Origin: a virus
Reading direction: 5' to 3' (one strand)
DNA length: 39,070 nucleotides
IMG/VR virus record: IMGVR_UViG_3300037584_000229
Location: 1-39,070 of that record
The number at the start of each line of letters is the position of its first letter. Within the stretch, counting starts at the first letter, position 1. The translations under genes were made by a program, and so were the position numbers. The notes below the pieces were generated by a model. It was given only the letters and a program-made list of their open reading frames with translations, was not told the origin of the DNA and did no database searches. This document shows, in pieces, positions 1-9,900 of the stretch.

Positions 1-1486
1 TAGTTGCGCTTGTTGCGGCAGCAGTAGCACTTGAAGCGGCTGCTGTAGCTGATGTTGCTGCTGCAGTACCAGAACTTAGAATACCGTCAACATATGTTTT
101 TGTTGTAAGATCAGCACCTGCACTTGGAGTATAACTAGCAGTAATCTTGTTACTACCTGCATCTACTGCACCTGTTAGAGTACCACCTGCTAACGGTAAG
201 AATGTATCTGTTGTATATTTTTTAGTTGCTGCATCTTGGTTAGCTGTAGGATCACCTAGACCTGTAATCTTGTTTGTACCCATAGCAATAGCACCAGACA
301 TTGTACCACCTGCAAGCGGTAGCTTGGTAGCTATACTATTTGTAACTGTTGTACTAAAACTTGCATCATCACCTAATGCTGCAGCAAGTTCGTTTAGAGT
401 GTTTAGAGTTCCAGGTGCTGAGTCTACTAAACTAGATATTTCAGAATCAACATAATTTTTTGTTGCAGCATCTTGTGCATTGCTAGGATCAGTAACGTTG
501 GCAATTGTTGTACCTGTAACGTCTAGTGTTCCGTTTACTGTAACATTGTTAAATGTAGATGTACCAGAACCTGCAGTTACGTTACCTGTCACATCACCTG
601 TAATATCACCAGTAATATCACCAGTTATGTTACCTGTAATGTTACCTTGTAAGTTACCGACAAAACCAGAACTTGCTGTAATTGTTGTACCTGTTATAGC
701 GGCAGGTGTACTATTCCCAATAACAGTACCATCAATATTACCACCGTTAATATCAACAGTCGCCAGTGTCGCTTGACCAGATGTAGAAACAGTTGTAAAG
801 CTAGCTGCTGCAGCACTAGAAGCACCAATTGTTGTGCCATCCACATTACCGCCATTAATATCCACCGTAGCATGAGTTGAAGTTCCTGTACTTGTTAAAG
901 CTGTAAATGTACCTGCTGCTGCTGTAGAAGAACCTATTATAGTGCCATCAATATTACCACCGTTTACATCTGCTGTAGTTACTGTAGTAGTTCCTGTTGC
1001 AGTAAGATCAGTAAACGTAGCTGCACCTGCAGAAGCTGCACCTATAGTTGTACCATCAATAGCACCACCATTTACATCTATGTTAGAAAAGGTAGCAGCA
1101 CCTGTTACAACTACAGAATCAATATTACCAACACCATCAACATACAAATCTTTAAATTTTAGTGATGATGTACCAATGTCAATATCGTCATCAGTTACAG
1201 GAACAATAGCACCGTCTTGTATTCTTACTTGCTCTACTGCAGATCCACTTACTTCACTAAAGAAACCTATGCGGTTATTACTAGTATCTATTACAACTTT
1301 GTTTAGAGCATCACTATCTGCTATAAGAGGAACATAACCTCCTTCAGTAGAACTACCATCATGTTTATGTCCAGTAGCTAAAGCAAAAGCATCTCGTAGA
1401 GCATTGTACTCTGCGTTTACTGGTGCAGCTTTGATAACCGCATTAGCGATAATATCTGCTGCTGATTGTCTTGAATAACCTGCCAT
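1..1486 (-). CDS. Tail fibre protein, repeat-built (3' end outside window)
   Basis: Open reading frame on the minus strand from an ATG at 1486 to the window edge with no stop, so the C-terminus is missing (495 codons seen). It is read as a host-recognition tail fibre. The N-terminal 40 residues (starting MAGYSRQSAAD) precede four copies of a unit of about 35 residues containing D(I/V)NGGxxDGTxIG. Then come six GN/D-I/V-TG tetrapeptides encoded by 12-bp tandem repeats at about 585-655. Next are phage-fibre units with LPLAGGTMSGAIAMGTNKI and a QDAATKxY segment, and an Ala/Ser/Thr-rich tail of AAASSAT units. Repeats of this kind form trimeric beta or coiled fibres in known phages. It starts one base after the stop of the upstream tail gene. 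Exact receptor and length are unknown. Confidence 0.85.
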   Translation of the reverse strand, partial: MAGYSRQSAADIIANAVIKAAPVNAEYNALRDAFALATGHKHDGSSTEGGYVPLIADSDALNKVVIDTSNNRIGFFSEVSGSAVEQVRIQDGAIVPVTDDDIDIGTSSLKFKDLYVDGVGNIDSVVVTGAATFSNIDVNGGAIDGTTIGAASAGAATFTDLTATGTTTVTTADVNGGNIDGTIIGSSTAAAGTFTALTSTGTSTHATVDINGGNVDGTTIGASSAAAASFTTVSTSGQATLATVDINGGNIDGTVIGNSTPAAITGTTITASSGFVGNLQGNITGNITGDITGDITGDVTGNVTAGSGTSTFNNVTVNGTLDVTGTTIANVTDPSNAQDAATKNYVDSEISSLVDSAPGTLNTLNELAAALGDDASFSTTVTNSIATKLPLAGGTMSGAIAMGTNKITGLGDPTANQDAATKKYTTDTFLPLAGGTLTGAVDAGSNKITASYTPSAGADLTTKTYVDGILSSGTAAATSATAAASSATAAATSAT

Positions 1487-1487
1487 G

Positions 1488-3026
1488 TTACAACCTGTCT
1501 CCCACTCCAAATGTAATCACTATACCCTGAATACTGTGTGATGCATTTGTGTCATTAGTTACGAATTTTAAAGATGCAGACTTACCTGATCCCTCAATGC
1601 TAGTTCTTTGAACTGGTGATGGATTACCATCAAATATTGCAGTACTATTATATACTGCTTCATTATAGTATGCTGCTGTTCCTGTGTTATCTAAATTAAA
1701 GTTAGTTGGATTCAACGTATCTACATCTTCGTAATCATAAACAGCCGACATAACTATTGAGTTGTCTCCTTCAGAACGTAAATAAGTAGATACGTTGTAA
1801 AATATTTTACGTTGTTCAGGGTCTTGTAAATAGTAAAAAGGAGTTTGAAAGATGCTAAAGATAGGATCTCCACCAAAACTATTACCACTTTCTTGCTGTT
1901 GTACTTTACCGTCTGACGTTCCATGTATTACAATTTCATTTTGTCCTATGTATCCACTAGCCGCACATGTAGCTGTAATACCAAGCATCTGACTATACTC
2001 AAACTGCAATCCGTTAGGTGTTTGTCTAAAACCACCAATAATACCTTGAGAGTCTGCAGCACCAAAAAAATATCTAAACTGTGATTTTTGTCTAATTACT
2101 ACAGCGTTAAGTGTGTCAAGGTCAATATCAAACACAATGTCTGTAAAAATAGACTGAATATTTTTAGATACTGTTTCTAGATTAACGTCACCAATTCTTG
2201 CTGTACCTGCGATAGGACGTAGACCATCCTGAGATAAAAATAGTAAGTCACCACCAATTTCTATAACACTATCTGTTGCTAGACATCCAAGATCATCTGT
2301 AACAGTTTGCAGTGTGAAGTTAGCTAACGCAGTACCTGCTAGTTTTTTAATATTAGTTGTACCAAATATAAATAGTTCGTTTCTAAATGATTTGATAGCA
2401 ACTATAGGAAAACCTACATTTATAACTCCTGCTCCGTTACCTGATGTAAAGTCTGTTTCTGCTAGTGGAGCACTAAAAAATAGTTTAGTTGGGTGTGCAG
2501 GATCACCTGCTAAGAATAAATGGTTTTGAAATATTGCAGAAAACTTAGGGTCTGTAGGCGCATCTGAATGTGTAATCTGTGTATATGTTGAACCATCATA
2601 TGTAGCTGCAGGATTTATACCATCTGTCAATACAACCTTTGGTGTACCAAAATTAAGCCTAGAAAATCTAACTTTAGTTACTCCTACCATTGTAGGTGAA
2701 CCTGAAGTAGTTACAGCATCCCAAGAAGAGTTAGAGTTATTCCATTTATGTAAGTAGTTGTTACCTGACGATGGCTTTCTACAAGCTAGTATCCCATCGT
2801 TAATACCGTCTGCTACAAAAACACCTAGAACACTTCCTGTGCCTGTAACTGTGCCATAGTTATTAGCAAAACCATTTATTTTTCTGTAACCACCAGTGAC
2901 AGCAGGTTCGTAATTAATTAAAGATATGGCTGATCCAGGTTGTGTCTCACCTTGAGATAGCACATCCCTGCTAGTGTTTAGCCCTCCTTGACAGAAGACT
3001 TTAAAGGAAGCTAAATTGTCAGCCAT
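1488..3026 (-). CDS. Tail protein, beta-rich (P22 gp10 / tail tubular B position)
   Basis: 512 residues, beginning MADNLASFKVFCQGGLNTSR and rich in short beta-strand patterns with Gly, Asn and Asp turns and no long helices, as expected for a beta-propeller or nozzle protein. It resembles marine podovirus tail proteins that I remember being annotated as packaged-DNA stabilisation or tail tubular proteins. It follows the adaptor gene with a TAATG overlap (stop and start share one base at 3026) and precedes the tail fibre. Role inferred: part of the short tail below the adaptor that closes the vertex and holds the fibres. Sequence alone does not separate a gp10-type plug from a gp12-type nozzle. 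Confidence 0.6.
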   Translation of the reverse strand: MADNLASFKVFCQGGLNTSRDVLSQGETQPGSAISLINYEPAVTGGYRKINGFANNYGTVTGTGSVLGVFVADGINDGILACRKPSSGNNYLHKWNNSNSSWDAVTTSGSPTMVGVTKVRFSRLNFGTPKVVLTDGINPAATYDGSTYTQITHSDAPTDPKFSAIFQNHLFLAGDPAHPTKLFFSAPLAETDFTSGNGAGVINVGFPIVAIKSFRNELFIFGTTNIKKLAGTALANFTLQTVTDDLGCLATDSVIEIGGDLLFLSQDGLRPIAGTARIGDVNLETVSKNIQSIFTDIVFDIDLDTLNAVVIRQKSQFRYFFGAADSQGIIGGFRQTPNGLQFEYSQMLGITATCAASGYIGQNEIVIHGTSDGKVQQQESGNSFGGDPIFSIFQTPFYYLQDPEQRKIFYNVSTYLRSEGDNSIVMSAVYDYEDVDTLNPTNFNLDNTGTAAYYNEAVYNSTAIFDGNPSPVQRTSIEGSGKSASLKFVTNDTNASHSIQGIVITFGVGDRL

Positions 3027-3754
3027 TACAGTACTCTACCCAACACCTGATTAGAAGAGTTGATCCTATCAACCACAGTTGATCTTATTCTAAGATGTTC
3101 ATCTATAAGAACTCTTCTCATAGCTTTTATACCATCTTCAAAATTGTTTTGGTGCATTGCAGCACTTTGTTCGTTAGATCTAAATCTCATCATGTACATC
3201 ATAGCACCATCAATAACTACGTGATTAAATCTATCTGGTATAAGAGAAGTGTCACTAAAAGCTGATAAGTCAGCAGGAAACTTATAGTAAACATATTCTA
3301 TTTCATATGAATTATCAGGGATAGGAGTAACCCCAAACTTTTCTTCGTTTGTTTGATATACGAGAGTAGGTGCTGATATTCCTGTTGCATCCCCTGTATC
3401 ATCAAAATGTCTATATCTTTGAATGTACTCATCATATGTTATAGATGGTAAATGCATTGGAGTATTATCAACAGAAGTTAATTTTTTAATATAAAAAGTT
3501 TCCCAGTCTGCCCCAGAATAATCAGTAGGAAAATCGTACTGTCTAGTTCCTGCTGCTAACGTTTGAGTGTTTGTTGTTTTAAGAAAAGGAAACTCTTGTC
3601 CTGTTTGTATTATATTTCTAATGGAGTTATTAATAGCATCTTTAGCAAGTGCTTGAACATTACGTACAGTAGTAAAGCCATCACCTGCAGTATCTAGTGT
3701 AACTTCATTCAATCTTCTAAGAAGTTGATTAACTAGTGTTATATAAGTTGCCAT
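3026..3754 (-). CDS. Head-tail adaptor (tail tubular protein A-like)
   Basis: 242 residues, starting MATYITLVNQLLRRLNEV. The predicted helical N-terminus is followed by a mixed region with a TRQYDFPTDY segment and a long helix near the end (MMYMMRFRSNEQSAAMHQNN). This layout matches the T7 gp11 / P22 gp4 class of ring proteins that sit under the portal. Position supports it: downstream of capsid and decoration genes and immediately before the large beta-rich tail protein. The start is preceded by a purine-rich AAGGGAA stretch on the minus strand, 6 bases from ATG. The product name is by family resemblance. Confidence 0.65.
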   Translation of the reverse strand: MATYITLVNQLLRRLNEVTLDTAGDGFTTVRNVQALAKDAINNSIRNIIQTGQEFPFLKTTNTQTLAAGTRQYDFPTDYSGADWETFYIKKLTSVDNTPMHLPSITYDEYIQRYRHFDDTGDATGISAPTLVYQTNEEKFGVTPIPDNSYEIEYVYYKFPADLSAFSDTSLIPDRFNHVVIDGAMMYMMRFRSNEQSAAMHQNNFEDGIKAMRRVLIDEHLRIRSTVVDRINSSNQVLGRVL

Positions 3755-3778
3755 AAAAAATTCCCTTAGATAAGGTTA

Positions 3779-3802
3779 AAGGGGCCAGTCTCCTAGCCCC
3801 TT
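3779..3802 (-). terminator. GC-rich stem-loop after the decoration-like gene
   Basis: On the minus strand AAGGGGC (3796-3802) pairs with GCCCCTT (3779-3785) around a 10-base loop, starting 8 bases after the stop of the 178-residue gene. The following bases are TTTAACC, not a real U-tract, so this is more likely a partial terminator, pause or mRNA 3'-end stabiliser between head and tail genes than a full stop. A second small hairpin (CCTTA/TAAGG) lies just downstream. Confidence 0.45.
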
Positions 3803-3809
3803 AAGTTAG

Positions 3810-4346
3810 TTATGCTAGTAGATCACGATCTACTTCAGTTGGAGCACGTCCACCTCTTGGTCCTGTGTCAATGCAACATGCAATAACACGTAGGATACCA
3901 GATGTAACATCTGCAGAGGCAGCAATCAACTTAACGTCAATTGTGTCTGTAGTTGTTACGTGTGCAGTAAACGTATCCGCAGCAGCAGTATTCACGACCA
4001 TAGTTTGACCGTTTGTACCACCTGCTAGGAAGCCAGTAGAAGTAACATCTCCACCGTCAACAATATCGTCACCTGCTGCAAAATCAATATCTACAGTTGG
4101 AGATGATCCGTTAAAAGCAGTCTCAACTTCAGCACCTGCAAACAACACCATAGTGTTAGCAGGAATTTCTAGAAGTTGAAAGATATCCCCATTTGCACAG
4201 GAGTATCCGTCTTCTACCATTTTGGCAATGTCCAAACGTGCTTCACGCATGTACATTCCCATCGCTTGATAACGTGAGGTAGCTGCTGCAATGCTGTTAG
4301 AATCAACACCTACAGTAGCTGAGGAAGTCATATCATAAGTAGCCAT
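3810..4346 (-). CDS. Structural protein, probable capsid decoration protein
   Basis: 178 residues with a short helical N-terminus (MREARLDIAKMVEDGYS) followed by an Ala/Thr/Asp/Gly-rich beta-type body with no charge clusters and no signal peptide. It lies 14 bases after the major capsid gene and has a strong GGGAGG ribosome site 8 bases upstream. Small beta-rich genes immediately after the capsid gene usually encode decoration or head-fibre proteins in tailed phages, so that role is inferred from position. No motif proves it. Confidence 0.5.
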   Translation of the reverse strand: MATYDMTSSATVGVDSNSIAAATSRYQAMGMYMREARLDIAKMVEDGYSCANGDIFQLLEIPANTMVLFAGAEVETAFNGSSPTVDIDFAAGDDIVDGGDVTSTGFLAGGTNGQTMVVNTAAADTFTAHVTTTDTIDVKLIAASADVTSGILRVIACCIDTGPRGGRAPTEVDRDLLA

Positions 4347-4360
4347 AAGTCAATCCTCCC

Positions 4361-5434
4361 TTACGCTGCGTTATATTTAGCAGTTACCAACGCTTCAGGG
4401 CGTAGGATTTTTCTGCCATATAGATGCATACCACGAACAATGTCAGCAAAGCTGTCAGGATCACGATATGTTTCAGTCTTACTGATCTGCTCTGCAGTTG
4501 CTACTGCTGAGTCATGACCTGCAACAATAACACCAAAGTTACTGTTTTGGTTTGCAGAACCTGTAGTTCCTGAACCTGTTCCCACTGAAGGAAGGTTTGA
4601 AGAAACATACATTCTGAAACCATGCATGTTGTTCAGTACTAGACCGTTACGTAGAGCACCTGATTCACCGTAATCAGCATTTAAGAACCTTGAGTCCTCG
4701 TCTGCTAAGATTTCCATGAATACTGGATCTACAACTAACCATCTACCTTGTGAGTCAACTTGTTGTTGATCTAACAAACGTTTCATACGTGATATAATCA
4801 TCGCAGGAGAAACGGTTGCTGTTGGTAGTGCTGTTGCACCTGGTAGACGTGCTGCTACTGGGATCGAATGATCTCCTGCAGAGCCTGTAGTGATGTTGCC
4901 AAATGAATCCTTACGGAGTTTCATTGATGTCAACAATTCATCAGAACCTGCTGTTGCTACAGCTTTAGTTCCGTTTACCACGTCATTTGCTGTACCTGCA
5001 TTTGCGTGTAAAGCAGACTGTTTAAAACCTGATAGATAACCAAGTACTTCTTGGTCATGCTGATCAGCCAAACGGTATGCTGCACGATCAGTTGCAAGCT
5101 GCATAAAATTTGCGTGGCTATGAGCTTCTTCTATGTCGTCAATTTTGAAAGCATAGTAGTTTGCTTTATCAACAACAAGAGAGAAGTCTTCGTCATCAAG
5201 GTCTTGTGCTGAAACCTGTGTACCCCTAGCATAGGCGCTCACAGAAATTTCTGGCTCCTTGATAATTTTCACTGTATCACCTTGGGCAGAAATCTCCCCA
5301 AAATAATCAGAGTTAGTAATGTCTCCTACTACAGTACTCTTGCGAAAAGCAAGCTGTACTTTTTTGGAGTAGATTACGCTAGAAAAATTCCCATTGGGAA
5401 GATTTCCGTAACCTGATGCGGTTTGAAAAGCCAT
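4361..5434 (-). CDS. Major capsid protein
   Basis: 357 residues, length typical of HK97-fold podovirus capsid proteins. The start is set at 5434 (MAFQTASGYG) because a GGAGGA ribosome site at 5443-5448 lies 8 bases upstream; the in-frame ATG 15 bases earlier overlaps that site and is unlikely to be used. Visible features are the N-terminal strand region (SDYFGEISAQGDTVKIIKEP), a long helix (ANFMQLATDRAAYRLADQHD) compatible with the HK97 spine helix, and a C-terminal RGMHLYGRKILRPEALV segment common in phage capsid proteins. The gene follows the scaffold gene across a 240-base structured leader with its own promoter candidate, which would allow high capsid output relative to scaffold. Confidence 0.85.
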   Translation of the reverse strand: MAFQTASGYGNLPNGNFSSVIYSKKVQLAFRKSTVVGDITNSDYFGEISAQGDTVKIIKEPEISVSAYARGTQVSAQDLDDEDFSLVVDKANYYAFKIDDIEEAHSHANFMQLATDRAAYRLADQHDQEVLGYLSGFKQSALHANAGTANDVVNGTKAVATAGSDELLTSMKLRKDSFGNITTGSAGDHSIPVAARLPGATALPTATVSPAMIISRMKRLLDQQQVDSQGRWLVVDPVFMEILADEDSRFLNADYGESGALRNGLVLNNMHGFRMYVSSNLPSVGTGSGTTGSANQNSNFGVIVAGHDSAVATAEQISKTETYRDPDSFADIVRGMHLYGRKILRPEALVTAKYNAA

Positions 5435-5513
5435 TGTTAAATCCTCCATGATATTTGGCTTATGAAGAAAGCTTAAACATCTGAAAGAGGCTGTACGTTT
5501 TCTAGGGTGCAGT

Positions 5514-5637
5514 TAGTATTTAGGTTGCGCTACCAAATACTACTGGGCCTATACTTGTCCAGGTAGTTCTTTGTAGTTTAGACTTTTAGTAAAAGTATCT
5601 TTGAAGGTAGTCCTTTCGGAGGCTTCAAGTCAGATAC
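5514..5637 (-). promoter_or_regulatory. Structured 5' leader of the capsid gene
   Basis: Two strong stem-loops lie between scaffold and capsid genes. The first pairs 5595-5600 with 5632-5637 (GTATCT/AGATAC), 5601-5606 with 5623-5628 (TTGAAG/CTTCAA) and 5612-5614 with 5620-5622, with 5-base and 3-base bulges. The second pairs 5514-5525 with 5532-5542 (11 bp, one bulged A, 6-base loop). A competing hairpin 5582-5587/5591-5596 shares bases with the first, so two folds exclude each other. ACTACCT occurs three times on the minus strand (5561-5567, 5605-5611, 5638-5644). Inferred role: mRNA stabilisation or expression control of the capsid message. Confidence 0.6.
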
Positions 5638-5642
5638 AGGTA

Positions 5643-5670
5643 GTTATATAGATGACTTTGAATATGTCAA
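5643..5670 (-). promoter_or_regulatory. Sigma70-like promoter for the capsid gene
   Basis: On the minus strand TTGACA (5665-5670), a 16-base spacer and TATAAC (5643-5648). The -35 is a perfect consensus match and the -10 matches 5 of 6. The expected start site at about 5636 falls at the first base of the 5' stem-loop. The same architecture occurs at 36803-36830 and, less exactly, at 21959-21986. Confidence 0.6.
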
Positions 5671-5674
5671 CTAA

Positions 5675-6628
5675 TTATCTTGCAGATCCTGAAACATCGT
5701 AAACAAACTTACCTTTACGCATTGCTTCATTTATTTGGTCCTGCTTTTCCTCAAACTCCTTATTAGACATTTTAGCTACATCAGACTCTTTTATAGTGCC
5801 TTGTGTACCCTCTGCGTCAATAGAAGCACGAGTTCCTTTTGCAACAGTAGATGCTGCAGCTTTCTTAGATTCTTTCTTAGCTGCAACGGTCATACCGTTA
5901 TCAATCTTATATAAATCTATTACACGTATTACAGATCCAGGATCATCCATATTTTCGTAAAGTGCGTCTTTTACCCACTTTGGTTGATTCTCTGCCCACT
6001 CGTGAAATTGATCTGATTTTCTCAACTCATCAAAATCTTCATGAGTCTTACGAATAGCGTTCTCTGCTTTTATTCTGATAGCTTCGTTATGAGCTTCATC
6101 TAGCTCCTGTAAACGTTCTTCAGCTTTGCTAAACATTTCTTTAGCTTTTTTAGCAGCAATTGTTTCAACAATACCTGCTACATCTGGATACTTTGCAGCC
6201 CACTGTTCTATGTCTTCATCTGACTTAGGAGCTATAATTCCTTCACGTTTACTTATATCTTTTAGAGATTCAAGCTTTTCGTTCCACTCTTTTTCTTTGT
6301 CTTGCATATGTCTACGCAAGTCACCATAACGTTTCTTAAAAGATTTTTCCTCAGCGTTTAAGTTACTATCATCTTCTTGTGTTTTGGTTTCTTCTTTAGT
6401 TTCTTCTTGTTCGGAATCGTCTGTTGCTTGAACTTCGGTGTTCTCAGTATCTTCGCCACTGGATTCACTTTCAGTAACTTCTTCAACTTTTTCACCTCTA
6501 GCTTCTGCTTCTAAACGAGCAATCTCAGCTTCTTCTTCTTCAATACGTTTTTGTTTTTTTGCGTGGTTAAACCCACGATCTACAAAACCTGCAGTTTTTG
6601 GTTTTTCCATTTCAGTTAGTTCAGGCAT
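5675..6628 (-). CDS. Scaffolding protein
   Basis: 317 residues, highly charged and mostly helical: an acidic Glu/Thr/Ser-rich low-complexity region at about 30-85, then Lys/Glu coiled-coil segments (KRYGDLRRHMQDKEKEWNEK and EAHNEAIRIKAENAIRKTH) and a basic C-terminal third. No catalytic motif is seen. These features and the location directly before the major capsid gene are standard for capsid scaffolding proteins, which template procapsid assembly and leave before DNA fills the head. A clear AAGGAG ribosome site precedes the ATG. It lacks an obvious protease domain. Confidence 0.8.
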   Translation of the reverse strand: MPELTEMEKPKTAGFVDRGFNHAKKQKRIEEEEAEIARLEAEARGEKVEEVTESESSGEDTENTEVQATDDSEQEETKEETKTQEDDSNLNAEEKSFKKRYGDLRRHMQDKEKEWNEKLESLKDISKREGIIAPKSDEDIEQWAAKYPDVAGIVETIAAKKAKEMFSKAEERLQELDEAHNEAIRIKAENAIRKTHEDFDELRKSDQFHEWAENQPKWVKDALYENMDDPGSVIRVIDLYKIDNGMTVAAKKESKKAAASTVAKGTRASIDAEGTQGTIKESDVAKMSNKEFEEKQDQINEAMRKGKFVYDVSGSAR

Positions 6629-6691
6629 TTTATTTCTCCTTATGTTGGGGCCAGGAACTATTCCTGGGTAGCCTTATAGTTATTTGGAGTA

Positions 6692-6904
6692 TTAACGAGA
6701 ACCTAAACCCATTCGTTTTTGTTCTGGTTGCTCCTTCATCTCAGGTTGAATACCAGAAATATTCAGTCCTAAAATCTTGGTTATTATGTTAGCTTCAGGT
6801 GTACGTCTAAAATTTCTTAACATTTGTTTTTCTTCTTCAGAAAGCATTTGATAGTTACCTTGTACTAAAGAAAAGTACTCCTGTAATTTCATATCTTTTT
6901 CCAT
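6692..6904 (-). CDS. Small protein upstream of scaffold, unknown
   Basis: 70 residues from ATG at 6904 (MEKDMKLQEYFSLVQGNYQM). The start overlaps the stop of the 1300-residue gene as TAATG, which favours it over a longer in-frame start at 6952 that would overlap the upstream gene further. Mostly helical and charged, with no cysteine and no membrane segment. The C-terminal part (GIQPEMKEQPEQKRMGLGSR) looks disordered. Translation is probably coupled to the upstream gene. Function not recognised; the position suggests a head-assembly or minor virion role. Confidence 0.55.
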   Translation of the reverse strand: MEKDMKLQEYFSLVQGNYQMLSEEEKQMLRNFRRTPEANIITKILGLNISGIQPEMKEQPEQKRMGLGSR

Positions 6905-9900
6905 TATAGAATACCCTTTTCTAATCTTTTTGCTTTGGTTACTAACGCACATAAACGAGAGAAAGGTTCACCTACAGCTTTTATTAACTTTCCAAAATAA
7001 TTTGGTTTGTATTTTTTGGGGTTTATGTTGTGTGCCATTTCTTCTGCCCAAGCTTTTACAATAGGCCACATTACTTTTCTAAATAATTTTGAAGTAAATG
7101 TTTTCTTTCTTAAAAATTTTGCAAAAGGAACACCCCATATATGATAGCCCCTCATAAGCTCTGGGTCATTCCTATATAATAAAGCTCCATATCTTTTATC
7201 AAGATTCCATATATCTTTAGATAAGTATCCAGTATCAGAATAAACAGTACAAATTACTGTTCCATCATCATCATCATCGTCTGATGACGAACTGCTACTA
7301 CTACTAGAACTAGAGCTAGACTCGTTCACTAAAACACCATTTACATACTTTGTACCATCTCCAGGTGTAGTCCAGTTAGCTATGTTTTGAGCTAGACTAT
7401 TTGAACCTGTATCATTATTTCCAACAATACCAACAGGACCAGAACTTCCAGAACTTCCCCCTCCTCCTGGTGGGTCTGGTCTAATAACAGGTTTTACAGT
7501 TTCTGCTCCTGGTGTGAACACAATACTTCCATCCTCATCTTTTTCAAAAGAAGAAGCAGAAGCAGCAGCAGAACCTGCACTTACAGTAATACTATCACTA
7601 CCATCGCTGCTTGGTATAGTTACTGTTTGAGACTCATCTATAACGTAAGCACCTTTACCATCATCCCCTGCTGTAGGATCATACTTATATCCTGTATTAG
7701 CTGTTGAGTTCATAGAAGAAACAAATGCTTCTTCAGTTGCAAACTTGTCTTGAGTAAGTGCCATGTTAGATGGAGCGTTAACACTCGTTGCCGCCATCAT
7801 AGCGTAGTCAAATTTCTTATCTCCTAAGTCTCCTAGACCACTTAAAAACTTAACAGCTTTAGGAGAGTTTGCTAAAAATTTATCTATTTCAGTTTGAATG
7901 TTTTTAGCCATGTCTGTATTACCTAGGTAATTAGCCATTTTTAAATTAGCAAAAGCTGTAGAAAGAGCATCTAGTTTAGAACCTGCTTGAACCACACCTG
8001 CTCCAATCATAGCAACTGGCCCAAGAGCTAGACTAACTACTCCTAAACCTTTTCCAAACAAACCACCACCTGATGCAGCGTTTAACGCATTCGTTGCAGC
8101 TTTAAAAGGATCAGACACATCTACTCCACTTTTTTTAGTAAAGTAATCTGCTGCAGCTTTAGATCCTTCAGATGTGGTTAAATCAAACTCAGGATCTGTT
8201 GTTACTACTTTATCATCATCATCATCTTTTTTAGTAGTAGTAGTAGTAATAGTGGTATCATCTGTAGGAGTAGTATCTGTAGTATCATCTGGAATACATC
8301 CAAATCTTTTTAAAGACTCTTCTGTAGCTTTTACAAACACTTCAAAGTCTGCAGGAAGAGTAGATATTATCTGACCATTTAATGTCAGTACCTCAAGTCT
8401 TCTACAGTCAGGTGCTACGTATTGTTCTACTACCATACCTGTTTGAGGTGTAGTAGCAGTGGTGGTGGTGGCAGAGCTAGTAGGGTTAGCAATGTCAACG
8501 TTACCTACAACTGGTTGTTTATTAACAAGGGCAGTGTTTGCTGTAACTGGAGTTCCAGAGGCTGTAGTTATACCGTAAACAGAGTTAGGCTGTTGTGTTG
8601 TAGAAGATGGAGCTACTTGTTGAGTGCTTGGAGGTGGGGTTCCTGTAGAAGGTACTTGAGAGGCTGTTGGTGTAGTAACGACAGAAGTATTAGGAGGTGT
8701 GTAAACACCTGCTGCAGCTTCTACTACACCAGTGTTTTCTTCCATAGCAAGTATTTCGTTTAACAATTCTTCTTCATCTGGTGGAAGACTATCTTCTGGA
8801 CCTGGTTCATCAATAGGTTCTCCACCTATTCTACCATCAGCTTCCATTTTTGCATAACCTATTTTTGCTTCTTTTCTTAAATCTTCAAATAGTTTTACAC
8901 CATGAAATTTAACTACATCAGCAGGTATAACAATTTCTCCTGGAGAAAGCATAGCAGGTATATCATCTCTAACTTCTTCTGCAGAAGATCCAAGCGGAAT
9001 CTCATTACCTGATACTGGATCAATTCCTACAGTGTTATCAGGAACATCTCCCAAAGCTAATTCCATTTGTTCGTTCATTGCTACACCACCTTCATTATAG
9101 CCTATATAATCCATATCTAGTTTAGCATTCTTAGCTAACACTAATGGCCCTATTTGTATTACTTCACTTGCTTCTCTTACAGGAACGTGTTTGTTGTCAC
9201 CTGCTCGTACATAAAAACCACCCTGTCTACGAGGATCAAAACCAACCTGTGTCCACTCAGGATCATCTAAATATTGTGTTGCTTTGTTTCTTATTTCATT
9301 TACATCAAGATCTTTTATATATCCTTGAACAGTAGCATAAGGTGTTTTACCTTTTTCACCTGTTCCTATTCTTTCACTAGTTTTTGTAGAAGCTATAAAT
9401 TTTATAGGATCTCCTTCACCTGCTGTGTAGTGTATAGCTTTTGCATAATGTTTTCCCTTTTCAGCATCTTTAGAAGATCCTGTAACAATCCAAGTATCAT
9501 ATTTATTGTAAGCAGGTATATCTAACCTACCATTAAATAAATCACCTATTTTAAGAGATGACTTATTTACCCCCATAGAAGAGGCATTATCTAATACAAA
9601 GTGTCCATCTTTTCTTTGTTCTTTGTTTAAAGAAAAAACAACAGCTTTACTTGATGGCTCTCTTGGTAATGTATCCCAAGCATCAACAGGTTTATACTTA
9701 TCTACATTTGCTAAATGTTGTTCTCTAGTAATTTTATTATCAAGTAAATCTTTTGTTGAATCTTCTAGTTCAGGGGTGCGTATAGTGGGATTAACATCCC
9801 TAGATTCTTCAACATACTTTGCCACATTTTCTTGCCAATCATCTACAGTTTCTGCTTTATCAAACTCTGCCATTTTTCTTTGGTATTCAATGTTTGATAA

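Noticed and set aside
147-1337. Plus-strand open frames rich in Val, Pro and Ser opposite the tail fibre
   Set aside because: They are antisense shadows of the repetitive tail-fibre gene, whose minus-strand frame runs uninterrupted and has recognisable fibre repeats.
5595-5637. tRNA-like look of the capsid leader (GGCTTCAAGTC resembling a T arm)
   Set aside because: No anticodon arm, acceptor stem or CCA end can be folded; the bases fit a long bulged hairpin instead.
8174-9525. Plus-strand open frames opposite the 1300-residue gene
   Set aside because: Low-complexity antisense reads of Ser/Asp/Thr-rich coding sequence; no ribosome sites and no independent motif.
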